The notes beneath the pieces are model-generated. The model saw only the letters and a program-made list of their open reading frames with translations. It searched no databases and was not told the origin of the DNA. Positions 27,830 through 38,337 of a DNA stretch of 64,000 bases are shown here, piece after piece. Origin of the DNA: Solidesulfovibrio magneticus RS-1 (lineage in GTDB: Bacteria > Desulfobacterota > Desulfovibrionia > Desulfovibrionales > Desulfovibrionaceae); contig NC_012796.1 in the NCBI RefSeq assembly GCF_000010665.1, forward strand, positions 620,001 to 684,000, in the 5' to 3' direction. Every line of letters begins with the position of its first letter. The first letter of the stretch is position 1. The position numbers were made by a program, and so were the translations under genes.

Positions 27830-29653
27830 ATGAGGATCATCCAATCCGACGTGCTGTCGGTCGGCGCGGGCCTGGCCGGCGAACGGGTGGCCATTGAGGC
27901 CGCCGAGAACGGTTTTTCCGCCATCTGCCTGTCCATCGTGCCGGCCCGGCGTTCCCACTCCTCGGCCGCTCAGGGCGGCATGCAGGCGGCTTTGGGCAAC
28001 TCGGCCATGGGCGAGGGCGACTGCCCGGACGTCCATTTCGCCGACACCGTCAAAGGCTCCGACTGGGGCTGTGACCAGGAAGTGGCCCGGCTATTTTGCG
28101 ACAACGCCCCCATCGCCATGCGCCAGATGGCCTTCTGGGGCGTGCCCTGGAACCGCGTGGTGCCCGGCGAACAGACCTATTACAAGGGCGGCAAGCCCTT
28201 TACCGCCTTTGAAAAGCCCGAAAACGAGGGGCTGATCCACTCGCGCAACTTCGGCGGCACCGCCAAGTGGCGCACCTGCTACACCTCCGACGGCACCGGG
28301 CATTGCGTCCTTTTCACCCTGGACAACCGGGCCGCCCAGGTTGGCGTCACGGTCATCGACAAGGTCGAGGTCATCGGGCTTATCCACGACGGCGAAACCT
28401 GCATGGGGGCCGTGGCCCGCTGCCTGAAAACCGGCGAGTTGACCGCCTACCTGGCCAAGGCCACGCTCATCGCCACCGGCGGTTTCGGCCGCATCTACCG
28501 CGAGTCCACCAACGCCGTCATCTGCGACGGCGGCGGCCTCATCGCCGCCCTGGACACCGGCGTCGTGCCCCTGGGCAACATGGAAGCCGTGCAGTTCCAC
28601 CCCACCGGCATCGTGCCGACAGACATCCTCGTCACCGAAGGCTGTCGCGGCGACGGCGGCACGCTGCTCGACAAAAACGAGTACCGGTTCATGCCGGACT
28701 ACGAACCGGAAAAGGCCGAGCTGGCCTCCCGCGACGTGGTCAGCCGCCGCATGACCGAGCACATGCGCAAGGGCCTGGGCGTGCCCTCCCCCTACGGCGA
28801 CCACCTCTGGCTCGACATCCGCCACCTGGGCGAGCACCACATCCGCACCAAGCTGCGCGAGGTCGACGAGATCTGCCAATCGTTTTTGGGCGTGGACCCC
28901 GTCCACCAGCTCATCCCCGTGCGCCCCACCCAGCACTATTCCATGGGCGGCGTGCGCACCAATAAAGACGGCGCGGCCTACGGCTTAAAGGGCCTGTTCT
29001 CGGCCGGCGAGGCCGCCTGCTGGGATATGCACGGCTTCAACCGCCTGGGCGGCAATTCCCTGGCCGAAACCGTGGTCGCCGGCATGATCGTCGGCGCGAA
29101 AATCGTCGAATTCCTCAAAGGCGCCGAGACCGTCATCAAGACCGCCTCGGTGCGCGACGCCATGGCCGCCCAGCAGGCCCGCATCGACGATCTCATTAAT
29201 TGCGCAAACGGCCGCGAAAATCCCTACGCCGTCAAAAACGCCATGCACGACGCCATCATGAAGGGAGCCGGCATCTTCCGTAACGGCAAGGACCTGGAAA
29301 CCTGCGTGGCCGATCTCCAGGAGATTCTCGGCCGCGCCCGCCGCGTGGGCCTGCGCTCAAACGGCAAGGGAGCCAATCCCGAGCTGACCATGGCGCTCAA
29401 AATCCAAGGCATGGTCAAGCTCGCCCTGTGCGTGGCCTACGGGGCGCTTAAGCGCACCGAATCGCGCGGCGCGCACACCCGCGAGGACTACCCCGAGCGC
29501 AACGACCGCGACTGGCTGACCCGCACCCTGGCCACCTGGGCCGAGGGAGCCGATCTGCCGACGCTCAATTACGAGGCCGCCACCCAGACCTTCGAACTGC
29601 CCCCCGGCGACCGCGGCTACGGCGGCGGCAAGATCATTGCCCGCGACGAGTAG
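27830..29653 (+). CDS. frdA: Fumarate reductase flavoprotein subunit
   Basis: The catalytic subunit, reducing fumarate to succinate at FAD on the cytoplasmic face. The FAD motif is GAGLAGERVAIEAAE; His43 in RSHSSAAQGG is the residue that binds FAD covalently in this family. Substrate-site residues are found in QFHPTGIVPTDILVTEGCRGDGG, SRDVVSRRM (the catalytic Arg) and PTQHYSMGGV. At 607 residues it is close to type-B enzymes. It follows frdC by 12 nt. A repeat element (copy E) separates it from frdB, which is odd for a tightly packed operon. Whether it mainly works as fumarate reductase or as succinate dehydrogenase depends on the quinone. Confidence 0.94.
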   Translation: MRIIQSDVLSVGAGLAGERVAIEAAENGFSAICLSIVPARRSHSSAAQGGMQAALGNSAMGEGDCPDVHFADTVKGSDWGCDQEVARLFCDNAPIAMRQMAFWGVPWNRVVPGEQTYYKGGKPFTAFEKPENEGLIHSRNFGGTAKWRTCYTSDGTGHCVLFTLDNRAAQVGVTVIDKVEVIGLIHDGETCMGAVARCLKTGELTAYLAKATLIATGGFGRIYRESTNAVICDGGGLIAALDTGVVPLGNMEAVQFHPTGIVPTDILVTEGCRGDGGTLLDKNEYRFMPDYEPEKAELASRDVVSRRMTEHMRKGLGVPSPYGDHLWLDIRHLGEHHIRTKLREVDEICQSFLGVDPVHQLIPVRPTQHYSMGGVRTNKDGAAYGLKGLFSAGEAACWDMHGFNRLGGNSLAETVVAGMIVGAKIVEFLKGAETVIKTASVRDAMAAQQARIDDLINCANGRENPYAVKNAMHDAIMKGAGIFRNGKDLETCVADLQEILGRARRVGLRSNGKGANPELTMALKIQGMVKLALCVAYGALKRTESRGAHTREDYPERNDRDWLTRTLATWAEGADLPTLNYEAATQTFELPPGDRGYGGGKIIARDE

Positions 29654-29658
29654 GGATG

Positions 29659-29750
29659 TGCCTCCGGCGGCCAGGAGAGGCGCTACCTCTCCTGGACCTC
29701 TCCGCCGGGGGCCTCAGGCCCCCGGACCCCCGGCATGGGTTAAAGACTTG
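29659..29750 (+). repeat. CCTCCGGCGGCC intergenic element, copy E, inside the frd operon
   Basis: TGCCTCCGGCGGCC, a hairpin CCAGGAGAGG-CGCTA-CCTCTCCTGG, a second hairpin GCCGGGGGCC-TCA-GGCCCCCGG, then CCCCCGGCATGGGTTAAAG. It fills the frdA-frdB gap. The first hairpin has completely different arms from the other copies, yet still pairs over 10 bp. Confidence 0.7.
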
Positions 29751-29794
29751 GTGGCGTGACGGCGTCGTTGCGCGTCAATGAGAAGGAGAACAAG

Positions 29795-30550
29795 ATGGCA
29801 AGAACGCTGACGTTCAATATATTCCGGTACAACCCGTCCGATCCGGCCTCCTCGCCGCATATGGACACGTTTACCCTGCCCGAAACCGAGCGCATGACGC
29901 TTTTCATCGCGCTCAACAAGATTCGCGAGGAGATCGACCCGACCCTGATGTTCGACTTCTGCTGCCGGGCCGGCATCTGCGGCGCTTGCGCCATGGTCAT
30001 TAACGGCCGCCCGGGTCTGGCCTGCCACACCAAGACCAAGGACATGCCCGAGGACATCACGCTCATGCCCTTGCCCGTCTTCAAGCTGGTGGGCGACCTG
30101 TCCGTGGATACCGGGACCTGGTTTCGCGGCATGTACCAGAAGGTCGAATCCTGGGTGCACACCGACAAGGTCTTCGATCCCGCCGCCAAGGAAGAGCGCA
30201 TGGACAACGCCCTGGCCGAGCAGATCTACGAGCTTGACCGCTGCATCGAATGCGGCTGCTGCGTGGCGGCCTGCGGCACGGCGCTCATGCGCGAGGACTT
30301 CCTCGGCGCGGTGGCCTTAAACCGGCTCGCCCGCTTCATTCTCGACCCGCGCGATGAGCGCACCGAGAAAGCGTATTTCGACATCGTGGGCACCGACGAA
30401 GGCATCTTCGGCTGCATGGGCCTTTTAGCCTGCGAGGACGTCTGCCCCAAGCAGATTCCGCTCCAGGAACAGCTCGGCAAGCTGCGCCGCAAGATGGCTT
30501 TGGCCGCCGTCAAAAACATCCTGCCCAGGTTTTTGAAAAAAGACTTTTAG
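29795..30550 (+). CDS. frdB: Fumarate reductase iron-sulfur subunit
   Basis: It carries electrons from the cytochrome b subunit to the flavoprotein through [2Fe-2S], [4Fe-4S] and [3Fe-4S] centres. The N-terminal plant-type ferredoxin region contains CCRAGICGAC and a distal CHTK; the C-terminal bacterial-type region has CIECGCCVAAC and CMGLLACEDVCPK. The 251-residue length is usual. The ATG at 29795 follows AGAAGGAG; an upstream ATG-like frame is not needed. It is the last gene of the dcuB-to-frdB operon and is followed by an intrinsic terminator at 30684. Confidence 0.94.
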   Translation: MARTLTFNIFRYNPSDPASSPHMDTFTLPETERMTLFIALNKIREEIDPTLMFDFCCRAGICGACAMVINGRPGLACHTKTKDMPEDITLMPLPVFKLVGDLSVDTGTWFRGMYQKVESWVHTDKVFDPAAKEERMDNALAEQIYELDRCIECGCCVAACGTALMREDFLGAVALNRLARFILDPRDERTEKAYFDIVGTDEGIFGCMGLLACEDVCPKQIPLQEQLGKLRRKMALAAVKNILPRFLKKDF

Positions 30551-30561
30551 CGCGGCGTCCG

Positions 30562-30581
30562 CACAACACATATCTGTTGTG
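30562..30581 (+). repeat. Inverted repeat downstream of frdB
   Basis: CACAACA, six bases CATATC, TGTTGTG. It starts 12 nt after the frdB stop codon. It could be a small RNA-processing hairpin or a protein-binding dyad; there is no T-run directly after it. Confidence 0.4.
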
Positions 30582-30683
30582 TTGCAGGTAAAGACAATAA
30601 CAACAGCCTGTTGCCGCAAGGACTCACGTCCCGGCATTTCCCGAATGCGACACGATCGGGAGACTTGGGCGGCACAGGCGGCA

Positions 30684-30711
30684 GGGGCGACGGCGACGTC
30701 GCCCCTTTTTT
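30684..30711 (+). terminator. Intrinsic terminator of the dicarboxylate/fumarate operon
   Basis: GGGGCGACG (30684-30692), loop GCGA, CGTCGCCCC (30697-30705), then six T. It lies about 130 nt after the frdB stop. Confidence 0.8.
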
Positions 30712-30918
30712 GCGCCCTGGTGATGGGGCCTTGACGTTATTGTGGAAAGCACTCCCGGAAAAACAAGGCAACCCCGCCGCCGCTGGGCGAAAATCGGCCT
30801 CCCACGCCGCTTTTCGCCGCGCGGCACTTGACACGGCCGCCGCCATTGCCCAAGAGACATTTTTCACCATTGACGTGATCGGCATCGTGCCGCCAACTTT
30901 CCCCCGCCCGGAGGCTCC

Positions 30919-32100
<1,182 letters not shown>

Positions 32101-32119
32101 CAACCGTCCCATCACGGCT

Positions 32120-32155
32120 GCGGCCGGGACGCCCATGCATGGGCGTCCCGGCCGC
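32120..32155 (+). other. Perfect 36-bp palindrome between the binding-protein and permease genes
   Basis: Bases 32120-32137 are the exact reverse complement of 32138-32155. There are A residues but no T-run after it, so it is more likely a 3' stabiliser or attenuator for the binding-protein mRNA. The second liv cluster has a hairpin at the equivalent place (38338-38370). Confidence 0.65.
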
Positions 32156-32170
32156 TAAAAAAGCGTTCCC

Positions 32171-33121
32171 ATGGATTTCGCCTGGCTCCTGCAAAGTCTC
32201 CTCAACGGCCTGAGCATCGGGTCGGTCTACGCCGTCTTCGCCCTGGGCTACACCCTGGTCTTCTCCATCCTCGGCATCATCAATTTCGCCCATGGCGCGG
32301 TCTTTACCCTGGGCGCGTACCTCACCTACGCCCTGGCCGTGGGCCATTTCGGCATAAACGGCCTTTTGGCCGACTGGACCATGCCCGTGACCCTGCCCTT
32401 CGTGCCGGCGCTGATTCTCGGCGCGCTGCTGTCGGGTCTGGCCGGCATGGCCGTGGAGCGGCTGGCCTTTAAGCCCCTGCGCAAGCGCGGGGCCGATCCG
32501 CTCCTGGCCCTGGTCAGCAGCCTGGGCGTGGCCCTTATTGTCGTCAACCTGATCCAGTATCTCGTCGGCGCGGAGATCTATTCCTTCCCCGCCGACATCT
32601 TCGGCGACCTGCCCATGGCCGTCATCTTCAAGATCGGCGGCAAGCCCGTGGCCGTGCGCACCATCCAGATCATCCTTTTTGGCGCAAGCCTCGTCATGCT
32701 GGCCGGCCTGGGCTGGTTCATCGGCCGCACCCGCGGCGGCAAGGCCCTGCGGGCCACGGCCGAGAACGCCGACACAGCCAGCCTGCTTGGCATCAGCGTC
32801 AACCGCTTCATCCTGGGCACCTTTTTCATCTCCGGCCTGCTTGGCGGGCTGTCCGGCACGCTGATTGGCGTCTCCTTTGGCGTGGCCGGGCCGTATTTCG
32901 GCGTGTCCTACGGCTTAAAAGGCCTGGCGGTCATCGTGCTCGGCGGCCTTGGCAGCATTCCCGGCGCGGTGCTTGGCGGGCTGGTCATTGGCCTGGGCGA
33001 GGCCTTTTTGCCCTCGGACATGAGTTCCTACAAAGAGGCCGTGGCCTTTGTGCTGTTGTTCGCCATCCTGCTGATTCGGCCCCAAGGCCTGCTCGGCGGC
33101 CGTCTGGAGCAGAAGGTGTAA
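32171..33121 (+). CDS. livH: Branched-chain amino acid ABC transporter permease LivH (cluster 1)
   Basis: A 316-residue inner-membrane permease, one half of the channel. The family start is easily seen: LLQSLLNGLSIGSVYAVFALGYTLVFSILGIINFAHG is read as residues 6-42, and the conserved cytoplasmic EAA-like loop is RGGKALRATAENADTASLLGI. The C-terminal segment LKGLAVIVLGGLGSIPGAVLGG is also typical. It is slightly longer than the cluster 2 homologue owing to an insertion around residues 70-80 and 135-150. Two nucleotides separate it from livM. Confidence 0.92.
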   Translation: MDFAWLLQSLLNGLSIGSVYAVFALGYTLVFSILGIINFAHGAVFTLGAYLTYALAVGHFGINGLLADWTMPVTLPFVPALILGALLSGLAGMAVERLAFKPLRKRGADPLLALVSSLGVALIVVNLIQYLVGAEIYSFPADIFGDLPMAVIFKIGGKPVAVRTIQIILFGASLVMLAGLGWFIGRTRGGKALRATAENADTASLLGISVNRFILGTFFISGLLGGLSGTLIGVSFGVAGPYFGVSYGLKGLAVIVLGGLGSIPGAVLGGLVIGLGEAFLPSDMSSYKEAVAFVLLFAILLIRPQGLLGGRLEQKV

Positions 33122-33123
33122 TC

Positions 33124-34023
33124 ATGTCGGGCTTTTTTGAAAACTACGGGTTTCTCATCGTCACCATCGTGCAGCAGGCGCTTTTGGGACTGAGCATCTA
33201 TTTCCCGCTCATGGCCGGCCAGCTGTCCCTGGCCAGCATCGGGTTTTATTCCCTGGGCGGCTACGTGGCCGCCATCATGGGCACCCATCCGGCCCTGGCT
33301 CCGCTGCGCGAGGCCCTGGGCTTTTGGATGTTCCCCCTGGAGTGGCTCGGGGCGCTTATCCTGTCCGTGATCCTGGGCATCGCCGTGGGCTATCCGGCCC
33401 TGCGCCTGCGCGGCATCTATCTGGCCCTGGCCACCGTGGCCTTTGTCCAGGTGGTCAACGTGGCCGTGCTCAACATGCCCATCGCCGGCGGCGCGGTCGG
33501 CCTCTTCGGCATCCCCCAGGCTTTCGAATCGCGCCTGGATTACATCTGGTTTTTCGGACCGCTGTTCCTTTTTGCCCTGTTTCTGGTCTGGCGCATTGGG
33601 AACATGGGCCGGGGCCTGGCCTTTTTCGCCGTGCGCGAGGACGAGCTGGCCGCCGGGGCCATGGGCGTGGCCACCACCGGCAACAAGGTCACGGCCTTTG
33701 TCCTGGGCTGCGCCCTGGCCGGCGTCACCGGAGCCATGTCCGCGCCGTTCCTCAATACCTGGAACGCCCGGCAGGGCACCTTCGACGCCTCGGTCACCTG
33801 TCTGGCCTACGTGCTCATCGGCGGTTCGCGCTCCATCTGGGGGCCGCTGTGCGGCGCGGCGCTGCTGGTCAGCCTGCCGGAGCTGTTGCGGCCGCTGAAG
33901 GACTCGCGCATGATCCTAAACGGCGTGGTGCTGGTGGCCGCCTGCGTCTATCTGCCCCAGGGCATCATGGGGGGCCTTGCCGCCTTGCGGTCGCGGCTGT
34001 CCGGCCGGGGAGGGGCGGCATGA
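33124..34023 (+). CDS. livM: Branched-chain amino acid ABC transporter permease LivM (cluster 1)
   Basis: The second permease half, 299 residues with about eight to ten membrane segments. Family features include SIYFPLMAGQLSLASIGFYSLGGYVAAI near the N-terminus, PALRLRGIYLALATVAF, and the ATPase-contact loop REDELAAGAMGV (the LivM counterpart of the EAA loop). The stop overlaps the livG start by four bases (ATGA). Compared with the cluster 2 LivM (345 residues) it lacks the extra periplasmic stretch. Confidence 0.9.
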   Translation: MSGFFENYGFLIVTIVQQALLGLSIYFPLMAGQLSLASIGFYSLGGYVAAIMGTHPALAPLREALGFWMFPLEWLGALILSVILGIAVGYPALRLRGIYLALATVAFVQVVNVAVLNMPIAGGAVGLFGIPQAFESRLDYIWFFGPLFLFALFLVWRIGNMGRGLAFFAVREDELAAGAMGVATTGNKVTAFVLGCALAGVTGAMSAPFLNTWNARQGTFDASVTCLAYVLIGGSRSIWGPLCGAALLVSLPELLRPLKDSRMILNGVVLVAACVYLPQGIMGGLAALRSRLSGRGGAA

Positions 34024-34785
34024 GCGCGCTGTTACAAGCCACCGATCTGCGCCGCCGCTTCGGCGGGCTTATGGCCGTGTGCGACGTGTCCATCGAGGTG
34101 CGCCCCGGCGAGATCATGGGGCTTATCGGCCCCAACGGCGCGGGCAAGACCACCTTTTTCAATCTGCTCACCGGCATGACCCGGGCCGATTCCGGCACGG
34201 TGGTCTTTGACGGCCACGACGTGACCCGGGCCAAGCCCGAGGCCATCGCCCGGCTGGGGCTGGCCCGCACCTTTCAGAACATCCGCCTGTTTGGCGGCTT
34301 GACCCTTATGGACAACGTGCGCGTGGCCGGCCGGGTCCAGGCCCGCCACGGGTTGCTCTCCGGCCTGTGCTTCACCCCGGGCAGCCGCCGCGAGGACGAG
34401 GCCGTCACCGAAGAGGCTTACGGTCTGCTGCGCCTGGTCGGCCTGGAGGACCGGGCCGATAACTTGGCCGCCTCGCTGCCCTACGGCGACCGCCGCCGGC
34501 TGGAGATCGCCCGGGCCCTGGCGCTTTCGCCCAAGCTGTTGCTCCTCGACGAGCCGGCTGCCGGCCTCAATCCTTCGGAAAAGCTCGGGCTGGCCGATTT
34601 CATCCGCGACATCAAGGAACGCTTCGACCTCACGGTGCTTTTGATCGAACACAACGTGCCCATGGTCATGGGGCTGTGCGACCGGGTGATGGTGCTCAAT
34701 TTCGGCCAGACCATCGCCGTGGGCGCGCCCGAGGACGTGCAGCGCGACCCGGGCGTCATCGAAGCCTATCTCGGAGGGGACGCCC

Positions 34786-34799
<14 letters not shown>
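34020..34799 (+). CDS. livG: Branched-chain amino acid ABC transporter ATP-binding protein LivG (cluster 1)
   Basis: A 259-residue ABC ATPase. Walker A is GPNGAGKTT, the Q-loop region reads LARTFQNIRLFGGLT, and Walker B is LLLLDEPAAGLNP followed by the switch His in LLIEHNVPMVM. The signature motif is replaced by the LivG-type form SLPYGDRRRLEIARAL. LivG works as a heterodimer with LivF. It overlaps livM by four bases and the downstream livF by 14. The upstream open frame before 34020 only shadows livM. Confidence 0.93.
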
Positions 34800-35493
<694 letters not shown>

Positions 35494-35525
35494 TCGCGAC
35501 GCCAGTTCGGCAGAGGGATTTTCGC

Positions 35526-35559
35526 GCGCGGCGGGGAGGTTTCCCCGCCGCGCTTTTTT
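35526..35559 (+). terminator. Intrinsic terminator of liv cluster 1
   Basis: An 11-bp stem (35526-35536 with 35543-35553) with a 6-nt loop and six T. It may also serve the convergent PsiE-like gene, which ends 12 nt further on. Confidence 0.85.
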
Positions 35560-35571
35560 GCGGAAGGCGGC

Positions 35572-36063
35572 TCAGGGCGCTCCGGCCGGATTGCCCGGGG
35601 CCGGCGCGGCCGCCTTCTTGGCGGACAGCAGCCAGTAAACCACCCCCAGCGCCAGGATCACCGCCGCGATGGCCCAGACGAACTGCGGGTCCGTCTCCTG
35701 GAAATCCAGCACGATGACCTTGCGCGCCGCCGCCATCAGGGCCGTGGCCAGCACGAGGCGCACCTGGATGAACTCCATGCGCAGATACATCACAATGTTC
35801 TCGAAAATCTCGATGGCAATGAGCACTGCCAGAAACGCCCCGAAGGTCGCCAAAATGTCGCTGATGTCGAGCAGGAAGTACGGATTTGCGGCCATGCGCC
35901 GGTACATCACCCAGACCACGTCCAGGGTGCCCCAGCAGATGACGAAGGTCATGAGCACGGCCAAAAACCGTACTGCCATCTTGATGACCCCATGGCAGCG
36001 GGCCAGGAACACGTCGTCCCGGGTCAAGGCGGGCGGGGGGAGGGCGTCTTTGTCGTGGTCCAT
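35572..36063 (-). CDS. PsiE-like (phosphate-starvation-inducible E) family membrane protein
   Basis: A 163-residue membrane protein with four hydrophobic segments. Segments such as AVRFLAVLMTFVICWGTLDVVW and AVLIAIEIFENIVMYLRME match the PsiE family, whose biochemical role is unknown. I take the ATG at 36063 because GGAG lies 6 nt upstream; an ATG 17 codons earlier lacks such a site. The C-terminus is Ala/Pro rich. It is convergent with liv cluster 1 and divergent from the IclR regulator, and seems unrelated to amino acid transport. Confidence 0.7.
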   Translation of the reverse strand: MDHDKDALPPPALTRDDVFLARCHGVIKMAVRFLAVLMTFVICWGTLDVVWVMYRRMAANPYFLLDISDILATFGAFLAVLIAIEIFENIVMYLRMEFIQVRLVLATALMAAARKVIVLDFQETDPQFVWAIAAVILALGVVYWLLSAKKAAAPAPGNPAGAP

Positions 36064-36265
36064 GGGGTTCTCCGGAGTCGTAGGACTGCCTCGGGCGGCC
36101 TGTTGGTCGGACAAAAATGCCCGGCGGCCATGCTCCCAGTGTCCAGGGGTAGCGTCTCCAGAACGAAAGTCAAGCCTGTTGCCGCGCTAACTCGTGTCGT
36201 CGCCGAACGATTGCCAAAAAAGTTAAAATTACGCCGAAAAATCTGCGCCGGCCCCGTCTTCCCCT

Positions 36266-36294
36266 TTGACAGCCGGGCGGCCGCCGTGTATTGC
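36266..36294 (+). promoter_or_regulatory. Probable promoter of the IclR-family gene
   Basis: TTGACA (36266-36271), 17 nt, TATTGC (36289-36294). The -35 box is perfect and the -10 box poor, a pattern compatible with a regulated promoter. It lies about 70 nt before the GTG start. Confidence 0.4.
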
Positions 36295-36308
36295 TCAGCG
36301 GGCCGGGT

Positions 36309-36325
36309 GTTCCGGCTGGCGGAAC
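36309..36325 (+). promoter_or_regulatory. Dyad GTTCCG-N5-CGGAAC, possible IclR operator
   Basis: A perfect 6-bp inverted repeat with a 5-nt spacer, located between the predicted promoter and the IclR start codon. IclR-type regulators commonly control their own genes from such a place. The assignment is inferred. Confidence 0.4.
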
Positions 36326-36361
36326 GATGGTTCGCATTTTAAGCCAAATGGAGCCGATTTC

Positions 36362-37129
36362 GTGTCGGGAAAGGCCAATATATCCGAATCCCTGGCCAAG
36401 GGGCTGGCTATCCTCGACCTGTTCGGCGTCGAGGACGCCGGCTTCACCTTAAGCGAAATCGCCGCCCGCGTCGGCATCAGCAAAACTTCCGCCCACCGTT
36501 ACGTCACCACCTACTGCGAACAGGACTATCTGGCCCGCGATCCCCGCTCGGGCCTGTACCGCCTGGGCGTGCGCACCCTGGCCCTGGCCCAGTCCATGAT
36601 CGAGACCAGCGAGCTGGTGCGCGGCCTGCGCCCCTTTGTGGACGAAGCCGCCGCCCGCCACGGCATCCACATCGACGTGGCCCTGCTCTCCCGGGACGCC
36701 GTCTATCTTGTCTATCGCCGTGACTCGGCCGACACCCGGGTCTTCCGGTCGTTCAGCTACGCTTCGTCCCTGCACTATCTGGCCGCCGGCAAGGCCGCCA
36801 TGGCCTTCATGGAACCGCGCGCCCTGGCCGGCATCATGTCGCGCTTGCAGCTTACCGCCAAGACCGACCGCACCATCACCGACAAAGCCGTGCTCGAAGC
36901 CGAGCTGGCCGAGGCCCGGGAACTGGGCTACGCCAAGAATAACGAGGAATCGCTGCCGGGCCTCATCGCCATCGGCGCGCCGCTGTTTTCCCTGCGCACC
37001 GGAGAGGTGGTCGGCGCGGTCAGCTTCGACTCGTCCACCGCCACCTATTCCATGCAGGAGTTGGAACGCCTCTTCGCCGGCTATCTGGTGGAGTTGGCCA
37101 AGAAAATATCGGCCGTGGTCTCGCTGTAA
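36362..37129 (+). CDS. IclR-family transcriptional regulator
   Basis: A 255-residue regulator with an N-terminal winged helix (about residues 10-70: LAKGLAILDLFG, TLSEIAARVGISKTSAHRYVTTY) and a C-terminal effector-binding GAF-like domain (SASSLHY-type segment SYASSLHYLAAGKAAMAF, ESLPGLIAIGAPLF and VGAVSFDSS). The start is a GTG at 36362 with GGAG 8 nt upstream; homology begins right after it. It sits between the two liv clusters and only 51 nt before the second binding-protein gene, so control of cluster 2 by an amino acid or a keto-acid derived from it is a plausible idea. Confidence 0.9.
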   Translation: MSGKANISESLAKGLAILDLFGVEDAGFTLSEIAARVGISKTSAHRYVTTYCEQDYLARDPRSGLYRLGVRTLALAQSMIETSELVRGLRPFVDEAAARHGIHIDVALLSRDAVYLVYRRDSADTRVFRSFSYASSLHYLAAGKAAMAFMEPRALAGIMSRLQLTAKTDRTITDKAVLEAELAEARELGYAKNNEESLPGLIAIGAPLFSLRTGEVVGAVSFDSSTATYSMQELERLFAGYLVELAKKISAVVSL

Positions 37130-37180
37130 CCGCCGGGCCGCATCGGCCGCCGGCGAAAACCGCAACGTGGAGGACTTCTC

Positions 37181-38314
37181 ATGCGCAAAATGCTTCTTTT
37201 GTGCCTGGCTTTGGTGCTCGGTTTCGCCAACGCGGCCCTGGCCGCCGACGACACCGTCAAGATCGGCGTCTTTTTGCCCCTGACCGGCCAGAACGCCTTT
37301 GGCGGACAGCTGGAGCTTGAGGGCGTGCAGCTCGCCGCCAAGGAAAACCCCACCGTCCTGGGCAAAAAAGTCGAACTGTTCGTCGTGGACAACAAGTCCG
37401 ACAAGGTCGAAGCGGCCAACGCCGTCAAGCGCCTGATCGAAAAGGAAAAAGTCCAGGCCATCATCGGCACCTACGGCTCCTCCCTGGCCATGGCCGGCGG
37501 CGAAGTCTCCGAAAAGGCCGGCATCCCCCAGGTCGGCACAAGCTGCACCAACCCGCTGGTCACCCAGGGCAAGAAGTACATCTTCCGCGTGTGCTTCATC
37601 GACCCCTACCAGGGCGCCGGCGCGGCCACCTATGCTTATAAGACCCTGGGCCTGAAAAAGGCCGCCATGCTCGTCGACCTGGCCAGCGACTACTCCGTGG
37701 GCCTGTCCAAGTTCTTCAGCAAGTCCTTCACCAAGCTCGGCGGCCAGGTCGTGGCCACGCTCAACTACCAGTCCGGCGACCAGGACTTCACCGCCCAGCT
37801 GACCAAGATCATTTCCGAGAAGCCCGACGTCCTGTTTATCCCCTCCTACTTCGCCGAAGGCGCCATCATCATGAAGCAGGCCAAGGAACTCGGCGCCACC
37901 TTCAAGATCATGGGCGGCGACGCCATGGACAACCCCAAGATCACCGACATCGGCGGCGCCGCCGTGGAAGGGTTCGTCCACACCACCTTCCCCTATGATC
38001 CGTCCATGAAGAACATGACCGAGATGGCCAAGAAGTTCACCGCCGCCTGGAAGGCCCAGTATCCCGGCAAGGAACTCAACGTGAATGCCGCCCTGGGCTA
38101 CGACGCCTACATGATCATCCTCGACGCCATCACCCGCGCCGGCAAGGCCGACCCCGAGTCCATCGCCAAGGCCCTGGCCGCCACCAAGGGATTCCAGGGC
38201 GTCACCGGCGCCACCACCATCAACGAAACCCACGACGCCGAAAAACCCGTGGGCCTCGTGGTGATCAAGGACGGCAAGAAGATCTACGAAGGCGAAATCA
38301 CCCCCGAACTCTAA
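37181..38314 (+). CDS. livK: Branched-chain amino acid-type ABC transporter, periplasmic binding protein (cluster 2)
   Basis: A 377-residue periplasmic binding protein with a signal peptide ending near AALA/ADD (residues 1-22). The mature start DDTVKIGVFLPLTGQNAFGG is standard for the Peripla_BP_6 family, as are VKRLIEKEKVQAIIGTYGSS and DYSVGLSKFFSKSF. It differs substantially from the cluster 1 protein, so the two transporters probably have different ligands. GTGGAGG lies just ahead of the ATG. A near-perfect hairpin separates it from livH, as in cluster 1. Confidence 0.87.
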   Translation: MRKMLLLCLALVLGFANAALAADDTVKIGVFLPLTGQNAFGGQLELEGVQLAAKENPTVLGKKVELFVVDNKSDKVEAANAVKRLIEKEKVQAIIGTYGSSLAMAGGEVSEKAGIPQVGTSCTNPLVTQGKKYIFRVCFIDPYQGAGAATYAYKTLGLKKAAMLVDLASDYSVGLSKFFSKSFTKLGGQVVATLNYQSGDQDFTAQLTKIISEKPDVLFIPSYFAEGAIIMKQAKELGATFKIMGGDAMDNPKITDIGGAAVEGFVHTTFPYDPSMKNMTEMAKKFTAAWKAQYPGKELNVNAALGYDAYMIILDAITRAGKADPESIAKALAATKGFQGVTGATTINETHDAEKPVGLVVIKDGKKIYEGEITPEL

Positions 38315-38337
38315 ACCGTACGACGCGTTTCGCCCGC

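Larger units (their letters stand above)
30551..30918 (+). other. Gene-free region between frdB and the first liv cluster
   Basis: 368 nt containing an inverted repeat at 30562-30581, an intrinsic terminator at 30684-30711, and about 200 nt upstream of the liv binding-protein gene. A perfect TTGACA occurs at 30828-30833, but no acceptable -10 box follows at 16-18 nt, so I do not call a promoter. A GGAGG precedes the ATG at 30919. Confidence 0.6.

Noticed and set aside
30828..30860. TTGACA upstream of the first liv binding-protein gene as a promoter
   Set aside because: No acceptable -10 hexamer follows at 16-18 nt.
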